Assembly: GCF_964340395.1 (NCBI RefSeq)
Contig: NC_135557.1
Location: 26,505,114 to 26,569,113, forward strand
Origin: Glandiceps talaboti
Lineage: Eukaryota; Hemichordata; Enteropneusta; Spengelidae
Reading direction: 5' to 3'
Length of the DNA: 64,000 bases
The notes beneath the pieces were generated by a model that saw only the letters and a program-made list of their open reading frames with translations, did not search any database and was not told the origin of the DNA. How positions within the stretch are numbered: the stretch's first letter is position 1; each line of letters begins with the position of its first letter. This document shows, one piece after another, positions 41,601-46,084 of the stretch. Position numbers and translations under genes: made by a program.

Positions 41601-44010
41601 TAATTAGGCTATATCTTACGACTGCATACTTCAATTTTAATACAATTCAGTACATACATTAACCATAACAAATTGTGTATGTCCTATAAAGTTAGTTGAG
41701 GTACCTTACAGTGTTAATGAATAATTTGCATAATTAATGATTTTTGGTAATTAGGCTATATCTTAAGACTGCATACTTCAATTTCAATACAATTTAGTAC
41801 ATAACGTTAAACATAACAGAGTGCATATCTCCTATAAAAGTTGTTGATTTTGTTTGAAGATTTAGTGAATAATTTGCATAATTAATTATGTTCGGTAATT
41901 AGGCTATATCTTAAGACTGCATACTTGAATTTCAATATAATTTAGTACATACGTTAACCATAACAAAGCAGATATGTCCTACAAAATATTTGATAAAGCT
42001 TAGTCAGTTTTAATGAAACATTTGCATAAATATTTATTTTAGGTAACTAGGTTGTATCTTAAAAATGCAAGCTTCAAATTTCATATAATATGATACATAT
42101 ATCAACCATAATAATACGCACCTGTCCTATGAAGTTTGTTCCTACAACTTTTACCTTTAATGAGTATTTTGAATAATGAGCGATATTCAGTAATTAAGCA
42201 GTATCATGCAATCTTCAAATTCCGTATAATTTGGCACATATATTAACCTAAGAAAGCACGCTTGTCCAAAACCAAAACCTGTTACCATAGTTTTTTTTTA
42301 GTTTAATGAGTTATTTGCATAATTAGTGATTCCCTTATGGGAGGCATTCAGTTTAAATCTGGTAAGATAACCTTGGAGAATCCACATTATATGGCAATAG
42401 AATATTAACTGTAAATGACAATTGATCAAACAAAATCACCAAAGCACAAGAAAGAACTTTATTTCTTGCTCAATTTCCATATGTTGTAAGAAAGTGTCGA
42501 ACTTTTTACATCAATGCTTTGAGTGCTAATCAGTACCAAGGTGAGGATACCCAATGATGTGTGAGGGTGGACAATAAGTGTACTTAAACCACAATTTATC
42601 ACGACTTCCCTCTATCTCAGTCTCTCCTAATATGTGATATTTCTCAAGTAAATCTATAGTTTAATCTTGACCACAACAAAACAATAAATGTCTGTTACTA
42701 GAGGGTACATTGCTTTAATGGTGTAGATGGTTATGGAATAGCTACCATATTCTGAAGGTGAAATTTTAACAGACTGAGTATGTTTTTGCACTACAATAAT
42801 AGTATAGACAAACTTGTTACAACTGGTTGTTTCAGAGGACCAAAGCAGCAATGGTTATGTAAATGAAAATACCAACAACAGCCACAGTATATTGCTATAG
42901 TAAAGTTTGGATTTAGTATATATGTCTGTTACATTTTCCTCAGCCCATCTGTTTTGTGACTTTCTGTCACAATTTTTTCAGGTGTGTGTATTTTGTTGGG
43001 TTGTCAGTGCCTATCAGTATCATTTTAATTTAAGTCATGTCTGTATCATTTTAGGTGGTCACTAAGTCATGTCTGTATTATTTTAGGTCACCAAGTCATG
43101 TCTGTATCATTTTAGGTCACCAAGTCCCTGATGACTATGATGTACCTCCAGCATTAAGAACGATTGACAATAATCCACTTCTTCCCAGGCCACAAGTGCC
43201 GTCATCTCTACCAACCATTGTACTCCAAGAAGATTATGATTTCCCACCTCCACCACGGAAAGCACCGCCACATGAAAATCATAACACTGTGAGTTGAGTT
43301 TGCTATGTTGCATGAATTTCATTTCACTTTCAGACACCCAGGCAGACATGATGGATTGCATATTTCAAGTTTGCAGACCAAGATACTTTATAAACTGAAA
43401 CTTTAGTACCAGTCAATATAAAGACATGATTCTAAAGTTGTCAAAGCCCCCTAGGTATGGCATGATTCTAAAGCTGTCAAAGCCCCCTAGGTATGGCATG
43501 ATTCTAAAGTTGACAAAGCCCCTAGCTAAGGCATGATTCTAAAGTTGTCAAAACCCCCGAGGTATGATATGATTCTAAAGTTCTTAAAGTCCCTAGGTAA
43601 AGCATGATTCTAAAGTTGTCAAAGCCTCCTAGGTATGACATTCTTAATACCCTCTAGGTATGACATGATTCTAAAGTTGTCAAAGCCTCATAGGTATGAC
43701 ATGATTGTAAAGTTCTTAAAACCCCTAGGTATGGCATGATTTGTACATCACAAAGTTTTCAATTATTTCCATCTATTAGAGATCAGAAAATGTAGAGCAT
43801 AAAGATGATGTGATGTATGCAACACCAATGAGGAGAACAATTCCATCGGACAACAGTGGTGGCAGTGCAGCTGAAGCATTAACAGCAATTGAACAGTTAC
43901 TTCAGGAAGGGTACACACAAGATGCTGTAGTACGAGCATTGGGTATCGCACACAACAACATAGATATGGCAAGGAACATATTAAGAGAGTTTGCACCTAG
44001 CAAACACTAA
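955..44010 (+). CDS. CBL: CBL-family E3 ubiquitin-protein ligase, complete, 10 coding exons
   Basis: A RING E3 ligase that binds phosphotyrosine on activated receptor tyrosine kinases and ubiquitinates them at the membrane and on endosomes. The joined exons (955-1475, 19937-20215, 28076-28213, 29321-29540, 31803-31976, 34179-34238, 36024-36273, 39147-39521, 43116-43288, 43780-44010) total 2421 nt and give 806 residues with no internal stop; every junction is GT-AG. Domains: four-helix bundle about 27-150, EF-hand about 152-225, SH2-like about 225-328 with the phosphotyrosine-binding Arg271 and Gly283 (counterparts of human c-CBL R294 and G306), linker Tyr345 and Tyr348 (Y368, Y371), RING C358-C361-C373-H375-C378-C381-C393-C396 with Ile360 and Trp385 at the E2 contact sites, proline-rich 465-547, tyrosine-rich 580-690, UBA about 763-801. 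Human c-CBL has 906 residues, so the tail is somewhat short. Identity is certain at family level. A single copy of this type fits an invertebrate pro-orthologue of CBL and CBLB, but that is inference. Confidence 0.97.
1476..2569. other. Start of CBL intron 1, apparently unique sequence
   Basis: AT-rich, no coding signal on either strand and no clear repeat. It begins with the exon 1 donor. Confidence 0.6.
2570..3140. repeat. Degenerate tandem array, about 31-bp unit
   Basis: Two or three copies of a longer TTAACAGTTCAGTACATGTT unit are followed by about 13 copies of a unit with core TCATTTCATGTCTACATGGT. Several units carry insertions. Confidence 0.85.
3289..4219. repeat. Minisatellite, 59-bp unit, about 15 copies
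   Basis: Very homogeneous copies with core TTAGCTTATCAAGGGTTGAT. Variants differ by single bases, so the array expanded or homogenised recently. Confidence 0.95.
4220..4720. repeat. Broken tandem repeat with CTCTTTCTCCCTAGGGG core
   Basis: Five or six diverged copies of a roughly 50-bp unit (TTGGTCCTCTTTCTCC...TATTTGTTTGTA), interrupted near 4390-4560 by unrelated sequence. Confidence 0.75.
4974..5091 (-). repeat. Two 59-bp copies of a dispersed SINE-like core
   Basis: On the minus strand each copy reads GGGTTTCAATCCCAGGTTCT, resembling the internal B box of tRNA-type pol III promoters. Related copies lie at about 5340-5430 (+), 5732-5782 (-), 47895-47960 (-) and 60775-60850 (+). No A box or SINE end is defined. 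Confidence 0.5.
5805..6072. repeat. Dispersed repeat copy A with 46-bp triplication
   Basis: Shares order and wording with 17582-17755: GGTAACAGAAA, a TTCCCAT segment, then GGTAGATTTTACCT and ACCAACCTTAA. In this copy the end segment is repeated three times at exactly 46 bp (5935-6072). Confidence 0.65.
6236..7955. repeat. Minisatellite, 51-bp unit, about 33 copies (copy 1)
   Basis: Core GAAATTACAAGAGGGCTCAG. The period is 17 codons, so several frames stay open on both strands and give periodic 17-residue peptides ([15 protein letters not shown]). They have no start context, homology or non-periodic part, so I do not call a gene. Units with a 10-bp ATACATGTAC insertion at about 6474, 6892, 7157 and 7677 mark larger block duplications. 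Confidence 0.95.
7956..9015. other. Intron 1 spacer without gene
   Basis: AT-rich sequence with no exon-like segment. One short motif (AATACAAGTGACCAAAGGGG, 8475-8494) recurs, slightly changed, in the array at 32095-32292. Confidence 0.6.
9016..10555. repeat. Minisatellite, 27/31-bp units, about 54 copies
   Basis: Core AGAGAAATACTGGCCCATGA. Units come in a 27-bp form and a 31-bp form with an added CTTA, so the frame drifts. The open frames on both strands (MFMGQYFST-type) are periodic artefacts. Confidence 0.95.
10556..11274. other. Intron 1 spacer with short (CA)n tract
   Basis: A (CA)n run at 10837-10866 and TACATGTA clusters near 11190-11215. No coding signal. Confidence 0.6.
11275..12085. 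repeat. Minisatellite, about 28-bp unit, about 28 copies
   Basis: Core GGGGTATTTGCACAAGTGTG with variable joins (GACATACTA, AGGTACTA, GGTGTACTA). It degrades toward the right end, next to the transposon at 12098. Confidence 0.92.
12098..13067 (-). mobile_element. Nonautonomous DNA transposon, 970 bp, with TIRs and 7-bp TSD
   Basis: Ends are inverted repeats: left 12098-12137 and right 13036-13067, identical over 32 bp apart from an 8-bp insertion (TTACTCAG) in the left one; both begin CATGGAAG. Outside them lies a perfect 7-bp direct repeat CTGTGAC (12091-12097 and 13068-13074). A second inverted pair of 19 bp (12210-12228 and 13004-13022, GTACAGTCATCGCCTCCGC) is subterminal. Inside, on the minus strand, is an exon for a PHD-like zinc finger. 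No transposase is present, so this is a deletion derivative. CATG ends, 7-8 bp TSD and subterminal repeats recall P-type elements, but the superfamily is not settled. Confidence 0.85.
12662..12850 (-). CDS. Transposon-borne first exon with PHD-like zinc finger (partial)
   Basis: Begins at an ATG (12850), encodes 63 residues starting [20 protein letters not shown], and ends [20 protein letters not shown] plus CPV at a possible donor (GTAAAT from 12661 downward). The C-x-C ... C-x4-C pattern with [11 protein letters not shown] matches the first half of a PHD finger, in which WFH normally follows; the continuation is missing inside the element. A 12-bp palindrome GCGTCATGACGC (12866-12877) lies just upstream of the ATG. 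The reading is by motif only. The 71-codon frame to the stop at 12626 is the alternative. Confidence 0.5.
13150..13570. repeat. Short-period array of TGTGATG, TGCTG and TATTG
   Basis: Five-base steps such as TGTGCTGTGATGTGATGTAT repeat irregularly for 400 bp. The open frame [12 protein letters not shown] here is an artefact. Confidence 0.92.
13571..14924. other. Intron 1 spacer without gene
   Basis: AT-rich unique sequence with TACATGTA motifs near 14610-14630. No exon-like segment seen. Confidence 0.55.
14925..17002. repeat. Minisatellite, 45-bp unit, about 46 copies
   Basis: Core GACTTGGCTATCTGACTTGA. Two unit types alternate irregularly (ACACAGGCTTGACAG and ATACTGGCTTGACA). The 15-codon period produces minus-strand open frames of [15 protein letters not shown] repeats. 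I treat them as non-coding. Confidence 0.95.
17003..17581. other. Intron 1 spacer without gene
   Basis: Very AT-rich; nothing recognisable. Confidence 0.55.
17582..17755. repeat. Dispersed repeat copy B
   Basis: Diverged copy of the 5805-6072 repeat (TTTGCTAAGGTTTGGGAACC ... GGTAGATTTTACCTACTTAC). The end segment is single here. Confidence 0.6.
17855..17970. repeat. Two copies of a 57-bp unit
   Basis: TATATGTTATTGTCACTTTT and the following ACCTATATGTATGTTTATAC recur twice. Confidence 0.85.
18045..18134. repeat. Two copies of a 45-bp unit ending CCCTGTCCCCACACAAA
   Basis: Direct duplication with one mismatch region at the end. The second copy runs into a possible miniature element (18110-18396). 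Confidence 0.85.
18110..18396. mobile_element. Possible miniature element with CCCTGTCCC ends
   Basis: Left ACCCTGTCCC and right GGGACAGGGCT form short inverted termini, and several inward GATTCGG/AATCGATT and GGTTCAA segments recur in inverted order. The target duplication is unclear (perhaps TA), so the call is tentative. Confidence 0.35.
18425..19786. repeat. Minisatellite, 24-bp unit, about 56 copies
   Basis: Core CTGTGTCCATAGTCTACAGG. The 8-codon period gives plus-strand frames of 429 and 354 codons (VSIVYRLS or VHSLQAIC repeats), the longest frames in the window. Start context, homology and a unique segment are all lacking, and the array lies wholly inside CBL intron 1. Confidence 0.95.
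19937..20215 (+). CDS. CBL: CBL exon 2: EF-hand and start of SH2-like domain
   Basis: Acceptor TTCTTGCAG ends at 19936 and donor AAG/GTAGGT starts at 20216. It completes codon 174 and encodes 175-266, including [20 protein letters not shown] of the calcium-binding EF-hand region and [17 protein letters not shown] leading into the SH2 fold. Phase 2 in, phase 2 out. Confidence 0.96.
20365..20775. mobile_element. Foldback element with 7-bp TSD
   Basis: A perfect ACTATGG direct repeat (20365-20371, 20769-20775) flanks TTAGCTCTGG ... CCAGAGCTAA termini. Inside, arms of about 110 bp (20502-20611 and 20636-20745) are inverted copies around a 24-nt centre. About 109 bp (20393-20501) is present in the left arm only. 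No coding capacity. Confidence 0.8.
20905..21690. repeat. Minisatellite, 51-bp unit, copy 2 in intron 2
   Basis: Same unit as at 6236-7955 (GAAATTACAAGAGGGCTCAG core) with about 14 copies. The right half uses a 60-bp variant with an extra TTAGTGTTG-type insertion and AGAGAAAACAG. Outer copies are strongly decayed. Confidence 0.92.
21691..23290. other. Intron 2 spacer without gene
   Basis: No exon-like segment. Ends in four copies of ATAAGTTATTG (about 23290-23335). Confidence 0.55.
23605..24335. repeat. Minisatellite, 54-bp unit, about 13 copies
   Basis: Core GTCCTGGACTACTGCTAATT joined to AGTCTAGATACAATGTTTAG. CTAGAC/GTCTAG segments make each unit partly self-complementary. Confidence 0.92.
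24336..24679. other. Intron 2 spacer without gene
   Basis: AT-rich, nothing recognisable. Confidence 0.5.
24680..27830. repeat. Largest array: 60-bp minisatellite, about 52 copies
   Basis: Core TATAGAACATTGTACACCCA joined to CTACCTAAGCTAACCTAAAC. Diagnostic variants (AAAGTACCGGTAGG at about 25720, 26757 and 27548; AGGCACTTATAG at about 25130 and 26401) recur in the same order, showing block duplication of about 1 kb. No long open frame. Confidence 0.96.
28076..28213 (+). CDS. CBL: CBL exon 3: SH2-like domain core
   Basis: Acceptor TTTGTTTGTAG ends at 28075 and donor TT/GTAAGT starts at 28214. It encodes residues 267-312 with [19 protein letters not shown], including phosphotyrosine-binding Arg271 and the loop Gly283. 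The last 20 bases and the donor are duplicated in the intron 89 bp downstream. Confidence 0.96.
28194..28371. repeat. 89-bp tandem duplication covering the exon 3 end and its donor
   Basis: 28194-28282 is repeated at 28283-28371 with few changes. The copy includes the last 20 coding bases of CBL exon 3 and a full TTGTAAGTATGAC donor at 28303. Confidence 0.93.
28490..28915. repeat. Tandem repeat, about 86-bp unit, 4-5 copies
   Basis: Core TTAATGACTTAGATTTCCAA followed by GAAATGACACTTTAAACAAA. It fills most of CBL intron 3. Confidence 0.9.
28916..29320. other. End of CBL intron 3
   Basis: A short (GAAT)n run near 29176-29195, then the exon 4 acceptor. The open frame starting at 29196 runs from intron into exon 4 and is only real from 29321. 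Confidence 0.6.
29321..29540 (+). CDS. CBL: CBL exon 4: end of SH2, linker helix, first part of RING
   Basis: Acceptor TATTGTGTAG ends at 29320 and donor CAG/GTAAGT starts at 29541. It encodes residues 313-386: end of the SH2-like domain, the linker with Tyr345 and Tyr348, and RING ligands C358, C361, C373, H375, C378 and C381, ending at Trp385-Gln386. It ends in phase 0 in the variable loop before the last zinc pair. Confidence 0.97.
29541..30300. other. Intron 4, left part
   Basis: No second gene. Contains a G-rich stretch (29600-29660) and TACATGTA motifs. Confidence 0.5.
30305..30502. repeat. Minisatellite, 25-bp unit, 8 copies
   Basis: Nearly perfect copies of ATAACAATAGGTTGTGTTGT plus TTGCC. 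The period is not a multiple of three and every minus frame is open, which shows that such frames mean nothing. Confidence 0.95.
31038..31058 (+). CDS. CBL: Candidate 21-nt CBL microexon (RING loop)
   Basis: A strong pyrimidine tract and TTTTCAG end at 31037, and a weaker donor AAG/GTTGGT starts at 31059. The 21 nt encode TRMNQNK in phase 0, matching the phase-0 intron between exons 4 and 5. Inclusion would put seven residues between Trp385-Gln386 and the last RING cysteine pair. Supported only by splice signals and phase. Confidence 0.3.
31803..31976 (+). CDS. CBL: CBL exon 5: last RING cysteines and acidic segment
   Basis: Acceptor CAATTTCAG ends at 31802 and donor GAG/GTGAGT starts at 31977. 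It encodes residues 387-444. [16 protein letters not shown] supplies C393 and C396, then TEPIVVDPF, then an acidic run [10 protein letters not shown] like the Asp-rich segment that follows the RING in vertebrate CBL. Confidence 0.96.
32095..32292. repeat. Minisatellite, 51-bp unit, 4 copies
   Basis: Core AATACAAGTGACCTAAGGGG with AGTCACATTGAGTCAA. The core also occurs singly at 8475-8494. Confidence 0.9.
32517..32720. repeat. Purine tract (GGGA)n then (GA)n
   Basis: About 100 bp of GGGA repeats followed by about 60 bp of GA: an uninterrupted purine strand of roughly 180 nt in CBL intron 5. Open frames here are GREGGREG or SLSLSL artefacts. Confidence 0.97.
32721..33250. other. Intron 5 spacer without gene
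   Basis: Short CCCTATAGGC-type repeats around 33020-33150, otherwise nothing recognisable. Confidence 0.5.
33255..34140. repeat. Minisatellite, 24/27-bp units, about 34 copies
   Basis: Core GACCAAACCCTAACTAGTAG with two variants (TCCTACA and TAGTCCAACT). Periods of 8 and 9 codons keep a 310-codon minus frame open (VRVWSVGLL). It is not coding. The array ends 38 bp before CBL exon 6. Confidence 0.95.
34179..34238 (+). CDS. CBL: CBL exon 6: short Ser/Pro-rich exon
   Basis: A 60-nt phase-0 exon encoding residues 445-464 ([20 protein letters not shown]). Acceptor AACACTAG ends at 34178, only 40 bp after a 24/27-bp minisatellite; donor AAG/GTTAGT. It aligns by position with the vertebrate stretch containing PPSPF. 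It could be skipped without changing frame. Confidence 0.85.
34239..35049. other. Intron 6, left part
   Basis: Three 24-bp copies of ACCAGTGATCATGTGACTAC (about 34807-34875); otherwise no signal. Confidence 0.6.
35050..35905. repeat. Minisatellite, 57-bp unit, about 15 copies
   Basis: Core GAGAGGGGTGGTACATACCA joined to ATTATGGCACTGCTGTAGTC. The 19-codon period opens frames on both strands. Confidence 0.95.
36024..36273 (+). CDS. CBL: CBL exon 7: proline-rich SH3-binding region
   Basis: Acceptor AATTTACAG ends at 36023 and donor G/GTAACA starts at 36274. It encodes residues 465-547 plus one base. [11 protein letters not shown] is a typical SH3 ligand, and two PxxxPR motifs (in PLPPPR and PKLPPR) match the form bound by CIN85/CD2AP SH3 domains in vertebrate CBL proteins. 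The binding itself is inferred. Confidence 0.92.
36700..37830. repeat. Minisatellite, 28-bp unit, about 39 copies
   Basis: Core ACAGTGGACATGTATAGTAC plus CACCTATT, highly homogeneous, in CBL intron 7. Confidence 0.96.
37990..38120. repeat. Two copies of a 45-bp unit
   Basis: TGATAGTAGCTAGTTGCACA followed by a CACTTTATGTTACC segment, twice. Confidence 0.8.
38410..38805. repeat. Minisatellite, about 28-bp unit, about 13 copies
   Basis: Core GAGTTAGTTACTATAACAAC with AGAAGGCTG; units vary in length. Confidence 0.9.
38806..39146. other. End of CBL intron 7
   Basis: Contains a short diverged duplication (TACCAGGTACAGCCCATGGG at about 39010 and ATACCTGGTACAGC near 39080). No exon seen. Confidence 0.5.
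39147..39521 (+). CDS. CBL: CBL exon 8: tyrosine-motif exon with internal 9-residue repeats
   Basis: Acceptor CATCATTGTAG ends at 39146 and donor G/GTAATG starts at 39522. It encodes residues 548-672 plus one base. It holds VYDKL (Tyr580), then six 9-residue repeats over about 600-652 with core NPIYEG: tyrosines at 613, 622, 640 and 649, and Phe at 631. PPPPRSQR follows. The repeat block has no counterpart that I recognise in human CBL. Confidence 0.93.
39302..39460 (+). repeat. In-frame 27-bp repeat inside CBL exon 8
   Basis: Six diverged 27-bp units encode nine residues each, ending in PLEG, PIYEG, PIYEG, PLFEG, PIYEG and PLYEH. Because 27 is a multiple of three, copy-number change keeps the reading frame. 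Synonymous differences between copies suggest the repeat is old and held by selection. Confidence 0.9.
39970..41178. repeat. Minisatellite, 44-bp unit, about 27 copies
   Basis: Core ATCTTCCCCTTGGCCAGTAA joined to CATATGATATGGGTATCTTT. It is the most homogeneous array in the window, which suggests recent expansion. Confidence 0.97.
41179..42330. repeat. Old diverged tandem repeat, about 145-bp unit, about 7 copies
   Basis: Recurring order: TTGCATAATTAAT, GGTAATTAGGCTATATCTTA, AGACTGCATACTTCAATTTC, TTTAGTACATA, AACCATAACA, TGTCCTATAAA. Copies decay rightward. Confidence 0.8.
42331..43030. other. Intron 8, right part
   Basis: No exon-like or repeat signal recognised before the acceptor duplications. 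Confidence 0.5.
43031..43117 (+). repeat. Three tandem copies of the exon 9 acceptor region
   Basis: AAGTCATGTCTGTATCATTTTAG/GT-type units end at 43054, 43086 and 43115. The first two lead into in-frame stops (CAC TAA; TTT TAG). Only the third gives the conserved exon 9 frame. Confidence 0.9.
43116..43288 (+). CDS. CBL: CBL exon 9: YDVPP and YDFPP tyrosine motifs
   Basis: Acceptor ATCATTTTAG ends at 43115 and donor ACT/GTGAGT starts at 43289. It encodes residues 673-730 with DDYDVPPAL and [15 protein letters not shown]-type sites are CRK SH2 ligands in vertebrate CBL (YDVPKPPVP). Two near-copies of the acceptor lie just upstream. Confidence 0.94.
43410..43745. repeat. Tandem repeat, about 38-bp unit, about 8 copies
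   Basis: Core CATGATTCTAAAGTTGTCAA with AGCCCCCTAGGTATGG; diverged. It fills intron 9 up to exon 10. Confidence 0.88.
43780..44010 (+). CDS. CBL: CBL exon 10: UBA domain and stop
   Basis: Acceptor CTATTAG ends at 43779 and the stop TAA is at 44008-44010. It encodes residues 731-806. [20 protein letters not shown] (from 763) and [14 protein letters not shown] form a UBA fold closely matching the C-terminus of vertebrate CBL, used for dimerisation and, in CBLB, ubiquitin binding. Confidence 0.97.
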   Translation, partial: RSENVEHKDDVMYATPMRRTIPSDNSGGSAAEALTAIEQLLQEGYTQDAVVRALGIAHNNIDMARNILREFAPSKH

Positions 44011-45029
44011 GTTTCAGCAGGAGGTGACTTTGTGCAATTTTAAAAAAAGGAATACTTTTTTAACTGCTTTTTGTAATTCACATGTACAATTTATGTAAAA
44101 AGGGAAATGTATTATTACTAGTGGTCTTTGGTGGCTGTATGAATTGTATAAAGGTTTGTACAGCTAAAACAGGTCTTGGTGGCTGTATGAATTGTATAAA
44201 GGATTCTTATGTTTGTACAGCTAAAATAGAGCATTCACCAGAAGACTGCATAACAGATACATTATTTATGATCAAGGTGAGTCATTTGACAAGTTATAAG
44301 GTTGCTGGTTAACTTATTAGACAAGAACACTTTATGCTGAACACAGCAGGATTCTGACTGAAGAGAGAGATTTGTTTACTTACTTTGCCTTTTTAAATTT
44401 CCACAATAACAATCAAGCTGTGTTGAGCTGTAGAAGTGTTGGTATCTATCAAGTAAAACAACAATGCAAATTTGGAAATGATTGACTTGGATGATAAATG
44501 TATATCTTCTGGCAAAACTATTAGTAATGCTGACTTTTACAAAACTAATCCTTTATTCTACACTTTACTGCAGGATATTTTCAGGTTGAAATAGCAATGT
44601 AAAGTCTTGTGCAATTATGTACTTCTTTTTTTTTGCTACTATTGTGTCAAAATTAGAGTTTGATAGATATTTCTACGACTATGTTCCAAAGTTGTTAAAT
44701 GATTGAAGATATTTGTTTGCATAAAAATGTCTTGACAATATGTTAACTTTCTTTCATCATGGGGACATCACAGAAGGTTCACAAGGATTTTTTTCTTTTT
44801 CTTTGTAGAAATCGTGTAATTTCAAATTTCAGCCTGTTAAAATCTGGCTTTTGGTGGAATAGTTATTTAGCATAATTTAATGGGATACATTTCAAAATTG
44901 AGCCAGTGTATTCTATTTAAAAATCAATTACTATCAACACCTCAAAAGTTGTGTGTGTCACAATATCCACTTCAAAAAGGTGGCAAATGTATCTGGGATA
45001 AGGTAGTAATGATGCGAAGGACCATGCAC
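44011..45029 (+). other. Probable CBL 3'UTR
   Basis: AT-rich, no frame. A 26-bp duplication (GGTGGCTGTATGAATTGTAT at about 44130 and 44180). No AATAAA until 46255-46260, so the true 3' end is uncertain; the UTR may span the element at 45030. Confidence 0.45.
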
Positions 45030-45450
45030 CAGGGGCACATTCGATTTGCCCAAACATGATTGTGATTAATCTGACGTCATTTCTCGAAACGAGGTTGTAA
45101 ACAAAACGCTCAATCACGATCATGATTACTTACATGTAAAAGTTTTGCATATTTCCGATAAATTAAATGATTTTACATCGTCAAAATGATTACAATGATA
45201 ACAAATTACCAATCTGACCAAACACAATTTATTTACATAATGTTTTCCGTCATTTCTAACTCGCCGTCAGCCAAGGGCGCACAACCCTCTATGATTACGT
45301 TGTCCGCCATCTTGTAATCACGTAAATCATGGTTCGGGGCATGATTACTATGATTACCAATCATGATTGAGATTGGTTTTTATCAAACGCAAAATCATGA
45401 TTGTGATTGATAAATCATGATCATGATTGTGCAAGTCGAACACGCCCCTG
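45030..45450. mobile_element. hAT-like miniature inverted-repeat element, 421 bp
   Basis: Starts CAGGGGCACATTCGATTTGC and ends in the inverted counterpart GTCGAACACGCCCCTG; about 40 bp of each end pair imperfectly, with repeated CATGATTGTGATT inside. CAGGGGC-type ends with subterminal ATCATGAT repeats are typical of hAT derivatives. No clear 8-bp target duplication remains. It carries a CRE (TGACGTCA, 45072-45079) and a reverse YY1-like motif CCGCCATCTTG near 45305. Confidence 0.65.
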
Positions 45451-45986
45451 AGGGTGCGCCGTTTTGTTAAATGTCACCACTAGAGGGTGCACTTTTGTAG
45501 CAAGTTGTCATAAAAGTTTGAAATTGGAATTGTCATTTATTAGAAGACGCACTTTAAAGATGTTATCTGGTATGAAGATTAAACATTTATTTAGTGTTTA
45601 TTATTATGATCCTGTAATTATTAATCATTTATTGCTAATGATTAACTTGTAGAATTTTCCTTACTTAATAGAATATATAGAAATTTGTAAAATTGAGAAG
45701 ATACCTGCAGTGAAAGTGTAGTAAGGTGATTTCCATGGAGTGGATAGTCAAATGTCAGCTGTCATATCATACTAAAGATCACTGGGTTATTATTGATTGT
45801 GGTAGTTTATTTACAGAAATTGTATTATTTCATTATTTTTGTAAACAGAGACTTTGATATTCTAGAATTAAGGCATGTGGAGAACAACACCTTGAATGAC
45901 ACTTTATGGTTTTATAGTCAAACCTAAAGTTAGATTACAAATTCAAACAGCAATCGGTTAGAGCAATCGGTTAGTCCATCCCCCAT

Positions 45987-46084
<98 letters not shown>

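Noticed and set aside
44082-44312. 76-codon frame with repeated GGCMNCIKVCTAK
   Set aside because: Lies in the CBL 3' flank and arises from a 26-bp duplication; no family match.
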